Below, piece by piece: positions 1 through 8,742 of a stretch of 64,000 nucleotides of DNA. Under the pieces are notes generated by a model, which worked only from the letters and a program-made list of their open reading frames with translations, had not been told where the DNA came from and made no database searches. The DNA is from Carboxylicivirga mesophila (GTDB lineage: Bacteria > Bacteroidota > Bacteroidia > Bacteroidales > Marinilabiliaceae). The stretch spans positions 1 through 64,000 of the forward strand of contig NZ_JAGUCN010000029.1 in NCBI RefSeq assembly GCF_018271975.1, given 5' to 3'. Position 1 is the first letter of the stretch. Every line of letters starts with the position of its first letter. The translations under genes and the position numbers were made by a program.

Positions 1-110
1 TATTCAAAATAGCCCGCTATTCTTTCATAATTTTCGATTGAAACTCACTATTTATAAGCGATCTGAATCAGAAATTTTACGTCGAACTCAGGTTAATAAC
101 TTTTCATCCC

Positions 111-1166
111 ATGAACAAACACCTCTACCTCATCCACTGTCTGATGGCAAGCCTTATGTTGCTGATGGCAGCCTGCACCTCTACTCCCCAACCCTCGTTT
201 ACTTTTACCGAGCTGGTTACGCCTACACAGGCTTCTATCCGTGGGCTTAGCGTTATTAACAATCAGTGCATATGGCTATCGGGCTCGGGAGGCACCATCC
301 TTAGAAGCAATGATGGCGGAGGTACCTGGCACGATTGCTCCATCAGTCACGAAGCAGGCAACGACTTCAGGTCCATACACGCCCTTGACTCTCTGCATGC
401 CTTTGTTATTGGGGTGAATAACCCGGCCATCATCTACCAAACCAGCAACGGCGGGCGCGCATGGCAGACTGTAGATACCCTTTCGGGTGATGGACTGTTT
501 TTCAATTCATTGAAGTTTGCCACGAGCCGCAAAGCATTGGCTGTTTCGGATCCGGTTGACGGACGTTTTATGATACTGCGCAGCACCGATGGCGGTCAGA
601 GCTGGAAACGCAGCCAGCAAGTGCCAACGGCCCTTCCGGGCGAAAGCAATTTTGCCGCTTCCAACACCTGCATCGAATACCTGGACAATGGCTATGCCTG
701 GATGGCCTCTGGAGGCCCGGCCGCCCGTATCTACCTCACACAGGATGACGGCATCAACTGGCGTGTTGTCAGCACACCAATGAAAGCCCAATCGGTGGCA
801 GATGGTATCTATTCCGTGGCTTTTAGCAATGCACAAAAAGGCATAGCTGTGGGCGGTAACTATATGCACCCCGAACACAATGACAGCATTGCTGCCTATA
901 CCAGCGATGGTGGCTTAAGTTGGCAGCTGGCCCAATCCATGCCGACAGGTTTTCGCTCTTGCGTGCAATATGTGACTGTAGAGGACACACAGCTGGCTGT
1001 TGCCATGGGCAAAACAGGTTATGACTATTCCATGGATGATGGTAAAAACTGGCTTCACGGAGGTGAAGAAGGCTATTACACCCTGCGCCCGGTACCAGGT
1101 GAAGCATCGGCCTATGCAGCTGGTGCTAATGGTCGCGTGGCTCGCCTTACTATCCAGTTTAAATAA
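111..1166 (+). CDS. YCF48/BNR-repeat lipoprotein (beta-propeller)
   Basis: The 351-residue product begins with a lipoprotein signal: a hydrophobic stretch ending in LMLLMAAC, so Cys22 is the likely lipidated residue and the protein is probably anchored to an envelope membrane. The rest contains repeated Asp-box-like units (SNDGGGTW, TSNGGRAW, STDGGQSW, TQDDGINW, TSDGGLSW, SMDDGKNW), the pattern of YCF48/photosystem-II-stability-factor-like or sialidase-type propellers. In Bacteroidota such proteins are usually annotated as oxidoreductase or YCF48-related, with no established reaction. No catalytic residues of a sialidase are evident. It converges on the anti-sigma/barrel gene with no gap between the stop codons. 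The 110 bases before it show nothing I can name. Confidence 0.8.
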   Translation: MNKHLYLIHCLMASLMLLMAACTSTPQPSFTFTELVTPTQASIRGLSVINNQCIWLSGSGGTILRSNDGGGTWHDCSISHEAGNDFRSIHALDSLHAFVIGVNNPAIIYQTSNGGRAWQTVDTLSGDGLFFNSLKFATSRKALAVSDPVDGRFMILRSTDGGQSWKRSQQVPTALPGESNFAASNTCIEYLDNGYAWMASGGPAARIYLTQDDGINWRVVSTPMKAQSVADGIYSVAFSNAQKGIAVGGNYMHPEHNDSIAAYTSDGGLSWQLAQSMPTGFRSCVQYVTVEDTQLAVAMGKTGYDYSMDDGKNWLHGGEEGYYTLRPVPGEASAYAAGANGRVARLTIQFK

Positions 1167-2642
1167 CTACTTCCTTTGTTTCTTTGGGTTAAAGCCCAGG
1201 TAATGGTCAATACCGGCCTTTGCTTTCCAGCGGTAGGCAATACCCACCCGGAATTCGATGGACGCGTTATGCGTTTTATTGAACTGCCCCGGCACCTGTG
1301 CATCTCCCACATATACGTTGGGCAGGCCATATTTAATAGCAATACCCGTAGACACCTTCACAGGTCCGCTTGAACGCAACTCAAGCTCCTGCCCCAGCAT
1401 CAGGCCATAGTCAAACGACGCATACTTTGAGGATACATCCATTACCTCACTTCCCACTTGCTCCGAAGCCGACTGCATGTGCGCCAAATAAACCCCTGCC
1501 ACATTGCGCCGTATCAACTTATCTTTGAAAAAACTGCGTCTGGCATTTTGTTTTAGCAACAGCTCGGTGGCCAGGTAATGCAGCTGCATATCTTTCGACA
1601 CATACTCGCCATAGCTGTAAAAATTATAGCTTTGCTTAGTAGTGGATGAAACAAATACATTCGACTCCAATACATAGCGTCGGTTAAGGGCATATTGCAG
1701 GTTTAGGCCTACATCGGGCATAAAAGCCAGACTGGCATTATTCATACCGGCAGGCGAAAAACCATCCAGTGTTTCCTGATTAAGCAGATAGGTGTTTTTA
1801 ACGGCTGTTACCACACCTGTTGTCCAGCGGCTATCCCGACGGTCGTGCAATAACTCACCCCCCTCATCCAATGCTTGAATAGGTGCAAAATCAGCCATCC
1901 AGTAGGTATTGGGTTGACGATACTGCCTCAGGCTGGCTGCGCGATTGATATTCACACCATCGGGCAATTGTATATAGGCAGCTTTCCCCTCCAATGGGGT
2001 ATTTAAATGTGGGAGTGAAAAAGAGCCTGATGCAGGTATCGGGAAACAAGCAACTGTACTGCTTTCTTCGTTTGGGTGAATCGTATTACTTGTTTTTACA
2101 CCAGGCTCATCACGTAGTAATGTTGCTATGTACGTTTCATTAGTATTCTCTTGGTTTGACAGTTCCTCATTGGGACCATCAGAAACACCGGCAACCACCT
2201 CATCTGATAACAATTCAGCTGATACCAAATCTGAATTCTGCACCTCATCAGCAGGCTGATGTCCTTGCTTATTATATTGATGCATTTTTGCTATGCGGGG
2301 TTGCGTAGGTTCGGGTGTAAATATTTGCAAAATGCCTCCAACACCAATTAGCAGGACAATAATGGCTGCGGCCAGCCAGCGCCAATACCTTATAAACACA
2401 GATCGTTTCTCTTCCTTGTCCAGCTGCTCTGAAATAGTATCCCACACCTCATCAACATCCAGCTCATTGGTAATGCCTCCCCACACCTCGTCAATCATTG
2501 CCTGAACCTCATCATTGGGCTCAACAGGTAATGCATCAGTATCCAGTGCCTCCGAAATATTCATCCATACATCATCAGGTGCCTGCAGTGCGTCCTGCTC
2601 CAGCAACTCTCGATACTTTTTATGGAATTCGTTATTCTGCAT
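1167..2642 (-). CDS. Anti-sigma-like protein fused to outer-membrane barrel-like domain
   Basis: The protein has about 491 residues. The N-terminal ~80 residues are acidic with repeated DDVW/DEVW...ISEQLD units, typical of Bacteroidota cytoplasmic anti-sigma regions. One transmembrane segment follows (WLAAAIIVLLIGVGGILQIF, roughly residues 88-107), then a low-complexity Asn/Glu-rich linker, and a C-terminal region (about 290-491) of alternating aromatic/hydrophobic strands like PorT-type outer-membrane barrels. I chose the ATG at 2642, directly after the sigma-factor stop (TAATATG), over an in-frame TTG at 2654 that overlaps that gene. It is the last gene of a lipoprotein, sigma, anti-sigma operon, so it probably restrains the sigma factor just upstream. 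The barrel assignment rests on pattern only. If right, one chain would touch both inner and outer membranes. Confidence 0.7.
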   Translation of the reverse strand: MQNNEFHKKYRELLEQDALQAPDDVWMNISEALDTDALPVEPNDEVQAMIDEVWGGITNELDVDEVWDTISEQLDKEEKRSVFIRYWRWLAAAIIVLLIGVGGILQIFTPEPTQPRIAKMHQYNKQGHQPADEVQNSDLVSAELLSDEVVAGVSDGPNEELSNQENTNETYIATLLRDEPGVKTSNTIHPNEESSTVACFPIPASGSFSLPHLNTPLEGKAAYIQLPDGVNINRAASLRQYRQPNTYWMADFAPIQALDEGGELLHDRRDSRWTTGVVTAVKNTYLLNQETLDGFSPAGMNNASLAFMPDVGLNLQYALNRRYVLESNVFVSSTTKQSYNFYSYGEYVSKDMQLHYLATELLLKQNARRSFFKDKLIRRNVAGVYLAHMQSASEQVGSEVMDVSSKYASFDYGLMLGQELELRSSGPVKVSTGIAIKYGLPNVYVGDAQVPGQFNKTHNASIEFRVGIAYRWKAKAGIDHYLGFNPKKQRK

Positions 2643-2643
2643 A

Positions 2644-3192
2644 TTACACCTCAATGCCAGTTAACTGTTCATTCAATAGCTTGCGCGCCCTGTTGAGCTG
2701 CGATTTAGAAGTGCCTTCACTGATGCCCAGACGTTCAGCAATTTCTTTATGGCCGTAGCCTTCAATGGCGTACAGGTTAAAAACAATACGTGCTCCATCG
2801 GGCAGCTTTTCCACTTCTTTCAATAAATCCTGACACACCAAAGGATCGGTAAACTCTTGCGACGGTTCAGCATATTCGCCCAAATCATCGATTCTCAGGG
2901 TTGCAATTTGCTGTTTCTTCCGATAGGCATCAATGGCCGTATTGGTAATAATTCGCCTTATCCAGGCTTTCAGCGCACCTTCACCACTATAGGCTTCTAT
3001 ATTTCTAAACACCTTCAAAAAAGCATTCTGAAGGATATCTTTTGCATCATCTCTATCGGGCTCGTACGCCAGGCAAATACGCAGCATCTCACCTGCATAT
3101 TTGCGGTACAACTGCTCCTGTGCTTTTCGCTCGCGCTTGCGGCATCCTTTGAGCAACTGCTCATCACTTATATCCTTCACCACAGCCGGCAT
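2644..3192 (-). CDS. RNA polymerase ECF sigma factor
   Basis: This is a 182-residue sigma-70 family protein of ECF type. Region 2 is visible as YRKYAGEMLRICLAYEPD with DILQNAFLKVFRNI and the AWIRRIITNTAIDAYRKK segment. Region 4 contains LPDGARIVFNLYAIEGYGHKEIAERLGISEGTSKSQLNRARKLL with its helix-turn-helix. It directs RNA polymerase to a dedicated set of promoters. The ATG abuts the TAA of the upstream lipoprotein gene (TAAATG), and its stop is followed after one base by the anti-sigma-like gene, so the three are probably translated from one message. The target promoters cannot be read from the window. Confidence 0.93.
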   Translation of the reverse strand: MPAVVKDISDEQLLKGCRKRERKAQEQLYRKYAGEMLRICLAYEPDRDDAKDILQNAFLKVFRNIEAYSGEGALKAWIRRIITNTAIDAYRKKQQIATLRIDDLGEYAEPSQEFTDPLVCQDLLKEVEKLPDGARIVFNLYAIEGYGHKEIAERLGISEGTSKSQLNRARKLLNEQLTGIEV

Positions 3193-3948
3193 TTATTGAA
3201 TAGTCACCTTCATTGAACTTTCGAGGCGAAACAAAATGGTTTCATACAGGCCCTCATTGACATCTGACGACACCTCTATATACAACTCGTCGTCATCGTT
3301 CTCCACCTCGGCATTTTCCCATGATGCCGTTGAGATGGAGCGCACCGCATAATAAGGATCGATAAGCAATAGCATCGCATAGCTATTGGCGGCTGTCAGT
3401 GTTATTGTCTGGGCGTCATCCGTTGCAAACGTGTTCACTCTAAATTGCTCATCTTCATCAATTACAATACGCAGTGGCAATATCGTTCCATCGGCTTTCA
3501 GGCAATGCCCGTTTAGCAGGAGACCACCATCAATATCCAGTTCATCCCCTTCATCATCACCATCTGTAACATCGTCAAGCTCATCCATATCGCCTACGAC
3601 AAACTGCCATTGCATATGTGAATACACGCCTTGTGGTATATCAAAGTGCTTAATGAATCCTTCACTCTCACCTGAGAAAGTAACCGGCCCCATTGGTTTG
3701 TCGGCTTTGGTTGAAAAATGCACATCGCCTCCCTGCTGCCTATGTCCGTCAAATTGTATTTGCTGAAAAAACACTGTTCCCATTTCAAAACTAATGTTGG
3801 GAGAACTGCCATCTGCCAGCTTTACCAGTAACTGAGTAGCTACAGGCTGCGTAAATTCTTCCTTCTGGCAGGCACCCAAGAGCAATAGCATTAGGCTAAA
3901 GATGCCAAATTGTATAAAATTTCTTCCCATTTGAGTTATCCTATTCAT
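3193..3948 (-). CDS. Hypothetical lipoprotein (first gene of sigma operon)
   Basis: I do not recognise the family. From the ATG at 3948 the product is about 251 residues. A signal sequence ends in LMLLLLGAC, giving a convincing lipobox Cys. Longer (ATG 3993) and shorter (ATG 3930) starts are possible; the short N-terminus fits a signal peptide best. The mature part is a predicted beta-rich domain interrupted by a very acidic run near residues 125-140 (VTDGDDEGDELDIDGG), which could bind divalent cations; that is inference. It is followed without gap by an ECF sigma factor and then an anti-sigma/barrel gene, so it may act as an envelope sensor or as a regulated product of that system. Confidence 0.72.
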   Translation of the reverse strand: MNRITQMGRNFIQFGIFSLMLLLLGACQKEEFTQPVATQLLVKLADGSSPNISFEMGTVFFQQIQFDGHRQQGGDVHFSTKADKPMGPVTFSGESEGFIKHFDIPQGVYSHMQWQFVVGDMDELDDVTDGDDEGDELDIDGGLLLNGHCLKADGTILPLRIVIDEDEQFRVNTFATDDAQTITLTAANSYAMLLLIDPYYAVRSISTASWENAEVENDDDELYIEVSSDVNEGLYETILFRLESSMKVTIQ

Positions 3949-4120
3949 ACTAGTGACGAAATAGTTGTGTGAAGGGTTGGAATAGGCAGACATTTATTTT
4001 TACCATGACTAAAGCTTATTACCTCACAAACATAGGCTGAAGGTAACAGTCGACCAATGATCAAACTCATCATACAGCAACAGCAACCTGCTTATAATGT
4101 GCTCAATATTTGAATTAACC

Positions 4121-4152
4121 TTTGCCCGCAAACGAATTGTTTGTATATTTAG
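4121..4152 (+). promoter_or_regulatory. Candidate promoter of the small membrane protein
   Basis: TTTG at 4121-4124 is followed after 19 bases by TATATTTAG at 4144-4152, close to the Bacteroidota form TTTG-N19-TAnnTTTG (the last G is displaced by one base). The coding ATG is at 4176. Confidence 0.4.
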
Positions 4153-4175
4153 AATGTACCTTTAAACAAATCACC

Positions 4176-4346
4176 ATGAATGCATTTTTAAAAAATTTTG
4201 GAATCATCCTAATCGTTTTGGGAGTTATAGTATTAGCCTTTTATGCTATGAACACTCCTTCGAGTAACACACCTTTAATATTTGCTGCCTTGTTACTGAT
4301 TGGCGGAGCAGCTGCGTATGTTATTCTTAACCGAATTATTGATTAA
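4176..4346 (+). CDS. Small two-helix membrane protein, unknown
   Basis: The 56-residue product is almost entirely two hydrophobic helices (residues 8-25 and 32-50) joined by a short polar turn MNTPSSNTP and ending in NRIID. I chose the ATG at 4176 because the longer frame starting at 4122 adds a polar leader without any initiation signal and overlaps the promoter-like sequence. It stands alone between a candidate promoter and a strong hairpin terminator, so it is probably a monocistronic, well-expressed inner-membrane protein. Nothing in the sequence indicates its function. Confidence 0.7.
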   Translation: MNAFLKNFGIILIVLGVIVLAFYAMNTPSSNTPLIFAALLLIGGAAAYVILNRIID

Positions 4347-4387
4347 AACCTCAGGCAAGCTCAAGCTCGCAATGGTTTGAAGATAAA

Positions 4388-4420
4388 AGCCGCTTTAGTT
4401 GAATGCTAGAGCGGCTCTTT
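4388..4420 (+). terminator. Rho-independent terminator
   Basis: An 11-bp stem (AGCCGCTTTAG with CTAGAGCGGCT, one G-T pair) with a 7-base loop is followed by CTTTTATTT. It ends the small membrane protein message. In the other direction, A-rich sequence on its left gives TTTTAT, so it may also serve comB, which ends nearby on the minus strand. Confidence 0.85.
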
Positions 4421-4455
4421 TATTTAAAGCGTTATCAGTTATATTTTTTTGTCTT

Positions 4456-5172
4456 CTAATGGTGGCTGACCAGCGCCTGACCATTCCACACCGGAATCGT
4501 TTTACTAATATTTGTCTCAAAGCAATAGGCTAAATCATCTACGTAGCCCTTTTGCTGCAACACATTATAGTGATAACCTCTAGCTGACAACTGCCTAAGG
4601 TTATGCCTGTGACTTTCATAAAGAGCTTTTTGTGCCAATGCAAAATCAGTGCACTGAACAGCCATACCTAACTTCTGAAGCTGGTAAACAATTTGTCCGG
4701 CACAGAGGGCATCTTCCAGAGTATATAATCCATTGTTACCCGAACAAACGATAATTACCTCCTCTTTATTCGACAGAAACTGACAGACTGCATCACTATT
4801 AATAAACGATGCCACAATTAGTTCTTGTGCCGTTAATGAGTTGTTGATGGCCAGCGTGCCGTTGGTGGTTGTCATGACTAAGGTTTTCCCACTAACAACA
4901 TCCGCAGTATATGATAATGGAGAGTTACCAAAGTCAAATCCAGGGATGGGTTCAGCCATTCGCTCTCCCCCCAGAAGCACATCCCTGCCCAATTGCTCTT
5001 TCAATTCAAACGCCTCATCAGGTGTTGTTACCGGTATTACGGCTTGGGCGCCATTTTGTAAAGCCGTTATCATAACTGAGGTGGCTCTCAAAACATCAAT
5101 TACCACCACTGTTTTTCCTTCTACTACATCCGAATTAACCAACTGAGCCGTGGCCACTACATCTATCTGCAT
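4456..5172 (-). CDS. comB: 2-phosphosulfolactate phosphatase (ComB)
   Basis: The 238-residue protein belongs to the ComB family, which hydrolyses 2-phosphosulfolactate to sulfolactate with Mg2+. Family motifs are clear: VVVIDVLRATS near the N-terminus, LLGGER, GFDFGNSP, MTTTNGT and EDALCAGQIV. In archaea this is a coenzyme M step; in Bacteroidota the homologue is common and its physiological product is not settled. I start it at the ATG at 5172. A GTG at 5190 in the same frame would overlap the MATE gene. It follows that gene closely and is probably co-transcribed with it; a terminator-like hairpin lies beyond its end. Confidence 0.88.
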   Translation of the reverse strand: MQIDVVATAQLVNSDVVEGKTVVVIDVLRATSVMITALQNGAQAVIPVTTPDEAFELKEQLGRDVLLGGERMAEPIPGFDFGNSPLSYTADVVSGKTLVMTTTNGTLAINNSLTAQELIVASFINSDAVCQFLSNKEEVIIVCSGNNGLYTLEDALCAGQIVYQLQKLGMAVQCTDFALAQKALYESHRHNLRQLSARGYHYNVLQQKGYVDDLAYCFETNISKTIPVWNGQALVSHH

Positions 5173-5182
5173 ATTAATGGAT

Positions 5183-6520
5183 TTATACACCGTATCGTGC
5201 TTTATACAATATTCTGAATCTAGTCAATAAAAAGATGCCGGCTGATGCCAATCCTGCCAGGTAACCAATCCAAATACCAACAGGTCCGGCACTGAATATA
5301 AATGCAGATAAGTATCCAACAGGCAATGATATAAGCCAGTAGGCAATCCCGGCGCCAATAACAGGCATCACCACATCCTCCAGGCCCCTTAAGATACCGA
5401 GTGCAACTACTTGTACACCATCAAAAATCTGGAATAAGCCAGCTACTACCATCAAACCAGCCGCTATCTCAATTACTTCTCTGTCATCAATAAACAAACC
5501 CGGCAACCAGTAACGCAGTGTTAAGAACAGAATGCCCATACCAGTCATAAACATCAATACCAGATGAATAGACGCAAAGGCACTGTGCTTAAGTGCCAGA
5601 TAATTCTTTTGTCCTCTGAAGATGCTCACTTTTATGGTGGTTGCCGAAGCCAGGCCGGATGACATCATGTAGGTTAAACTGGCCAAACTAAGTACAATTT
5701 GGTGAGCAGCCAGGCTAACTGCATTTATCCACCCCATCATTATGCTTCCCAGGCTAAATGCAAACACCTCAATCACAAACTGAAGACCAATAGGAAAACC
5801 CAGTCGGCATATGCTCACAAAAGCCGTTTTTGAAAAACGCGTTAAATGAATGCCTCGGTAGTTGTTGAAAAGTGTGATGCGATAGGATATCCATACGAAA
5901 AAAATGGCCATCATAATACGCGACACCAGCGTACCAATACCTGCCCCCACAACTCCTAAGGCAGGAGCACCAAAATGTCCATATATAAATATGTAGTTGA
6001 GGCCAATATTTAACAAATTACCACCCACAGTAATGTACATGGCTATACGCGTATTACTTAAGCCCTCGGCAAATTGCTTATAGCTGTTAAACACCTGTAA
6101 TGGTAATATTGACAGCACTAAAAGTAGATAATAAGGTACGGCTTCCTCAACTACTCCTGCCTCCTGCCCCATCAGTGGCATTGCCCAAACAATGGCTCCG
6201 GCAATAACAGATAATAAAACTCCAATAATTAAGTTGGCGAATATGCCTTGCTGAAACCAATAGGCACATTCATCTTTATTTTTGGCGCCATAGGCTTTAC
6301 CAACCAGCGGCGTTATTGCATAGGAAATACCTATACCCAGTACCAACACGTTAATAAAAATACTATTGGCAAAAGAGGCTGCTGCCAAAGGAATGGTTCC
6401 TACCTGTCCCACCATTAATGTATCCGCTAAGTTGACCAGCATCTGGCCAGCTTGAGCTAATATGACTGGTGTGGCCAGCTTTAGGTTCGGCCAATAATGG
6501 GGTGCGTAACTATTTTTCAT
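5183..6520 (-). CDS. MATE family efflux transporter
   Basis: The product is 445 residues with about twelve hydrophobic segments arranged in two halves, the length and pattern of MATE (multidrug and toxic compound extrusion) cation antiporters. Family features include PVILAQAGQMLVNLADTLMVGQVG at the start of the first half (shown here in part: LADTLMVGQVG), YAITPLVGKAYGAKN, and ALGVVGAGIGTLVSR. Substrate cannot be predicted. It lies downstream of the C39 exporter on the same strand with 68 bases between, so it may be read from the same message, and it runs directly into comB. Confidence 0.9.
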   Translation of the reverse strand: MKNSYAPHYWPNLKLATPVILAQAGQMLVNLADTLMVGQVGTIPLAAASFANSIFINVLVLGIGISYAITPLVGKAYGAKNKDECAYWFQQGIFANLIIGVLLSVIAGAIVWAMPLMGQEAGVVEEAVPYYLLLVLSILPLQVFNSYKQFAEGLSNTRIAMYITVGGNLLNIGLNYIFIYGHFGAPALGVVGAGIGTLVSRIMMAIFFVWISYRITLFNNYRGIHLTRFSKTAFVSICRLGFPIGLQFVIEVFAFSLGSIMMGWINAVSLAAHQIVLSLASLTYMMSSGLASATTIKVSIFRGQKNYLALKHSAFASIHLVLMFMTGMGILFLTLRYWLPGLFIDDREVIEIAAGLMVVAGLFQIFDGVQVVALGILRGLEDVVMPVIGAGIAYWLISLPVGYLSAFIFSAGPVGIWIGYLAGLASAGIFLLTRFRILYKARYGV

Positions 6521-6588
6521 TCAAGCTCTACTCTTATCAGGCCACAAAAGTAGAGAAAAGAATCATACGCAGTATAGCTTATGTGTAT

Positions 6589-8742
6589 TTACCCCCAATG
6601 GTGCTTCCACATCTCATAAAAACGCCCTTTCTTATCCGCTTTCAGCTCTTTAACACTACCCGACTGTATGACTTCCCCTTTACCGAAAACAAACACCTCA
6701 TCGGCAATATCAATTACACTCATGCGGTGCGCCACCATAATAATGGTTTTACCAACTTCTTTTAAGCTCATGATAAGTTCTTTAATAATGGCTTCGGAGC
6801 GATCATCGAGGAAAGACGTTGCCTCATCAAAGATATACACCTGGGGATTGAGATAGAGCATACGGGCAATCGCTAATCGCTGTCGTTGCCCACCAGACAG
6901 TTGTGCCGCGTTTTCACCCAGCCATGTATAATAGCCCTCAGGCAATTGCTCGATTGTCTCTTCTAAACCAAGTTGCTGAATAATCTCACGAATACGCTTT
7001 ATATCAGGTTCAGCATCACCCAGTGCAATATTTTCAATCACATTACCGGCAAACAGTTCAATGTTCTGCGGCACAATGCCAACTACTCTTCTCAAATGAG
7101 TGAGATTTATTTGCGCCACATCGTGTCCACCAATGGCAATGCTCCCACTATTTACCGGGTATAAACCCTGAATAAGCGCTCCAATGGTTGACTTACCCGA
7201 ACCACTATCTCCCAGTAAAACCGTTATACCACCCGACTTTATTCGCATGCTAAAGTCTTGAAACAAATCCTGTTCAAGGGTATATGAGAAGTAAACTTTT
7301 GTGAAAACAATATCACCCACATCCTCATGTGCAAATGACATCGCAGGCTTATCAGCGTTTTCCTGCTTAAGTTCAAGCAGCTCAAAAAGGCGATCCATGG
7401 CTATCAGGGCTCCATGCACACTCTTGTTAATAGCTGCCAACCTGGCTACTGGTCCGGTAAAATAAGCCGATATAGCAAAGAAGGACATCAATTCACCGGC
7501 TGATAGTCCTGTATCAATGACCAATCCTGCACCAGCCCAAAGAATAACCAACGTGAGCACCCTGTTTATGAATTGCATGCCTGACGATGAAAAAATATCG
7601 AGCTTACCAGAACTATAAACTTTTTGAAGTACGGCCATTAGCCGATTATCAACACCATTGGCAAAATGCTCTTCAGCGCCCATTTGTTTGATGGTTTTAA
7701 CGGCTCTCAATGATTCAACCAGTTGTATCTCCAGTTCTGCTGTTTCTTCCATCTTAGCTCTTTCAAGACGCCGGTTAACAGCATTAGTTATCAGAAACAG
7801 TGACAGGTAGATGGGAATAACCGCATAGGACAATAGTGCCAGTTTCATACTAAATACCATCATCACCAGAAACGCAATAATGATGATTAAAATATCGACT
7901 ATAGCCTCCACTGCTACCTGATTGATAAAGTTGCGTATTTTAACGGCATCATTAACACGGGAAATCAACTCGCCGATGCGCATGCTGTCATAGAACTTTT
8001 GTGGCAACTTTATTAAATGCCGGAAATAACCAGAGATTAGTGTGGTATCAATATTTTGGCTGACACGCAATACAAACCACGATTGCAATATTCCTATTAA
8101 TAATTGTATAGCGAAAATTACCACCATGATGACCCCAAGAAGGTGCAATAAGTTCTGGTTATGCCCTACCAGCACAAAGTCGGTCAGTTTTTGAATATAA
8201 AATGCTGTAGAAAGCCCCAATATGGAAAAAACCAATGCTCCAAGACCTGATTGCATAAAAATGGCGCGGTGGGGCTTTAGCACATTCCAGAATCGCCGAT
8301 AGTTAGAAACGGTTTTATCCCCGGCAGTAAAATCTGCTGAAGGAATTAATAATATAACGATCCCTGTCCATCTTTTTCTAAAAGCTTCCAAGGACATCCT
8401 ATGCATCCTGCCAAAAGCCGGATCCATCACTTTAACTTGCTTTTTACTCACACCATAAATCACCACAAAGTGATGGGAACCAGATGGCTGTTGCAAGTGA
8501 GCAATGGCCGGCAAGGGTAACTCCTTCAAATCAGACAAGTCTATCTCAACACCCTTAGCATCAAACCCTAATGATTCGGCAGCTTTGATTAAACCATAAG
8601 CACTCGTCCCCCCTTTATTGGTGCCTGCCTGGCGACGAATATCCCACAGTGGCAATCTCAAACGGTAATACCTGGCAACTGAAGCTAAGCATGCAGCACC
8701 ACAATCTGTTGTATCATATTGCTGTATACTAAGCTTCATCAT
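6589..8742 (-). CDS. C39-peptidase ABC exporter (double-glycine peptide exporter)
   Basis: This 717-residue protein has three parts. Residues 1-135 are a C39 cysteine protease domain with the catalytic Cys14 in DCGAACLAS, Gln near residue 8, His91 in SHHFVV and Asp107 in MDPAFG. Residues ~160-440 are a six-helix ABC exporter membrane domain. Residues ~470-710 are an ATPase with GDSGSGKST, AAQLSGGQRQRLAIARM and VYIFDEATSFLDD. Such proteins cut peptide leaders after Gly-Gly and export the rest. The upstream HlyD gene overlaps it by ATGA, showing translational coupling. A matching leader peptide gene is present at 10474-10617. All catalytic residues look intact, so the exporter should be functional. 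Confidence 0.95.
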   Translation of the reverse strand: MMKLSIQQYDTTDCGAACLASVARYYRLRLPLWDIRRQAGTNKGGTSAYGLIKAAESLGFDAKGVEIDLSDLKELPLPAIAHLQQPSGSHHFVVIYGVSKKQVKVMDPAFGRMHRMSLEAFRKRWTGIVILLIPSADFTAGDKTVSNYRRFWNVLKPHRAIFMQSGLGALVFSILGLSTAFYIQKLTDFVLVGHNQNLLHLLGVIMVVIFAIQLLIGILQSWFVLRVSQNIDTTLISGYFRHLIKLPQKFYDSMRIGELISRVNDAVKIRNFINQVAVEAIVDILIIIIAFLVMMVFSMKLALLSYAVIPIYLSLFLITNAVNRRLERAKMEETAELEIQLVESLRAVKTIKQMGAEEHFANGVDNRLMAVLQKVYSSGKLDIFSSSGMQFINRVLTLVILWAGAGLVIDTGLSAGELMSFFAISAYFTGPVARLAAINKSVHGALIAMDRLFELLELKQENADKPAMSFAHEDVGDIVFTKVYFSYTLEQDLFQDFSMRIKSGGITVLLGDSGSGKSTIGALIQGLYPVNSGSIAIGGHDVAQINLTHLRRVVGIVPQNIELFAGNVIENIALGDAEPDIKRIREIIQQLGLEETIEQLPEGYYTWLGENAAQLSGGQRQRLAIARMLYLNPQVYIFDEATSFLDDRSEAIIKELIMSLKEVGKTIIMVAHRMSVIDIADEVFVFGKGEVIQSGSVKELKADKKGRFYEMWKHHWG

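Noticed and set aside
38-250. 70-codon plus-strand frame overlapping the YCF48 lipoprotein start
   Set aside because: It reads the signal-peptide region of the convincing lipoprotein gene in another frame and has no family pattern.
507-1107. Minus-strand open frames opposite the YCF48 lipoprotein
   Set aside because: They are antisense shadows of a gene with clear Asp-box repeats, and their translations show no domain or initiation signal.
3386-3766. 126-codon Ser/Pro-rich plus-strand frame
   Set aside because: It is the reverse frame of the Asp/Glu-rich lipoprotein segment; low-complexity serine runs are expected from that complement.
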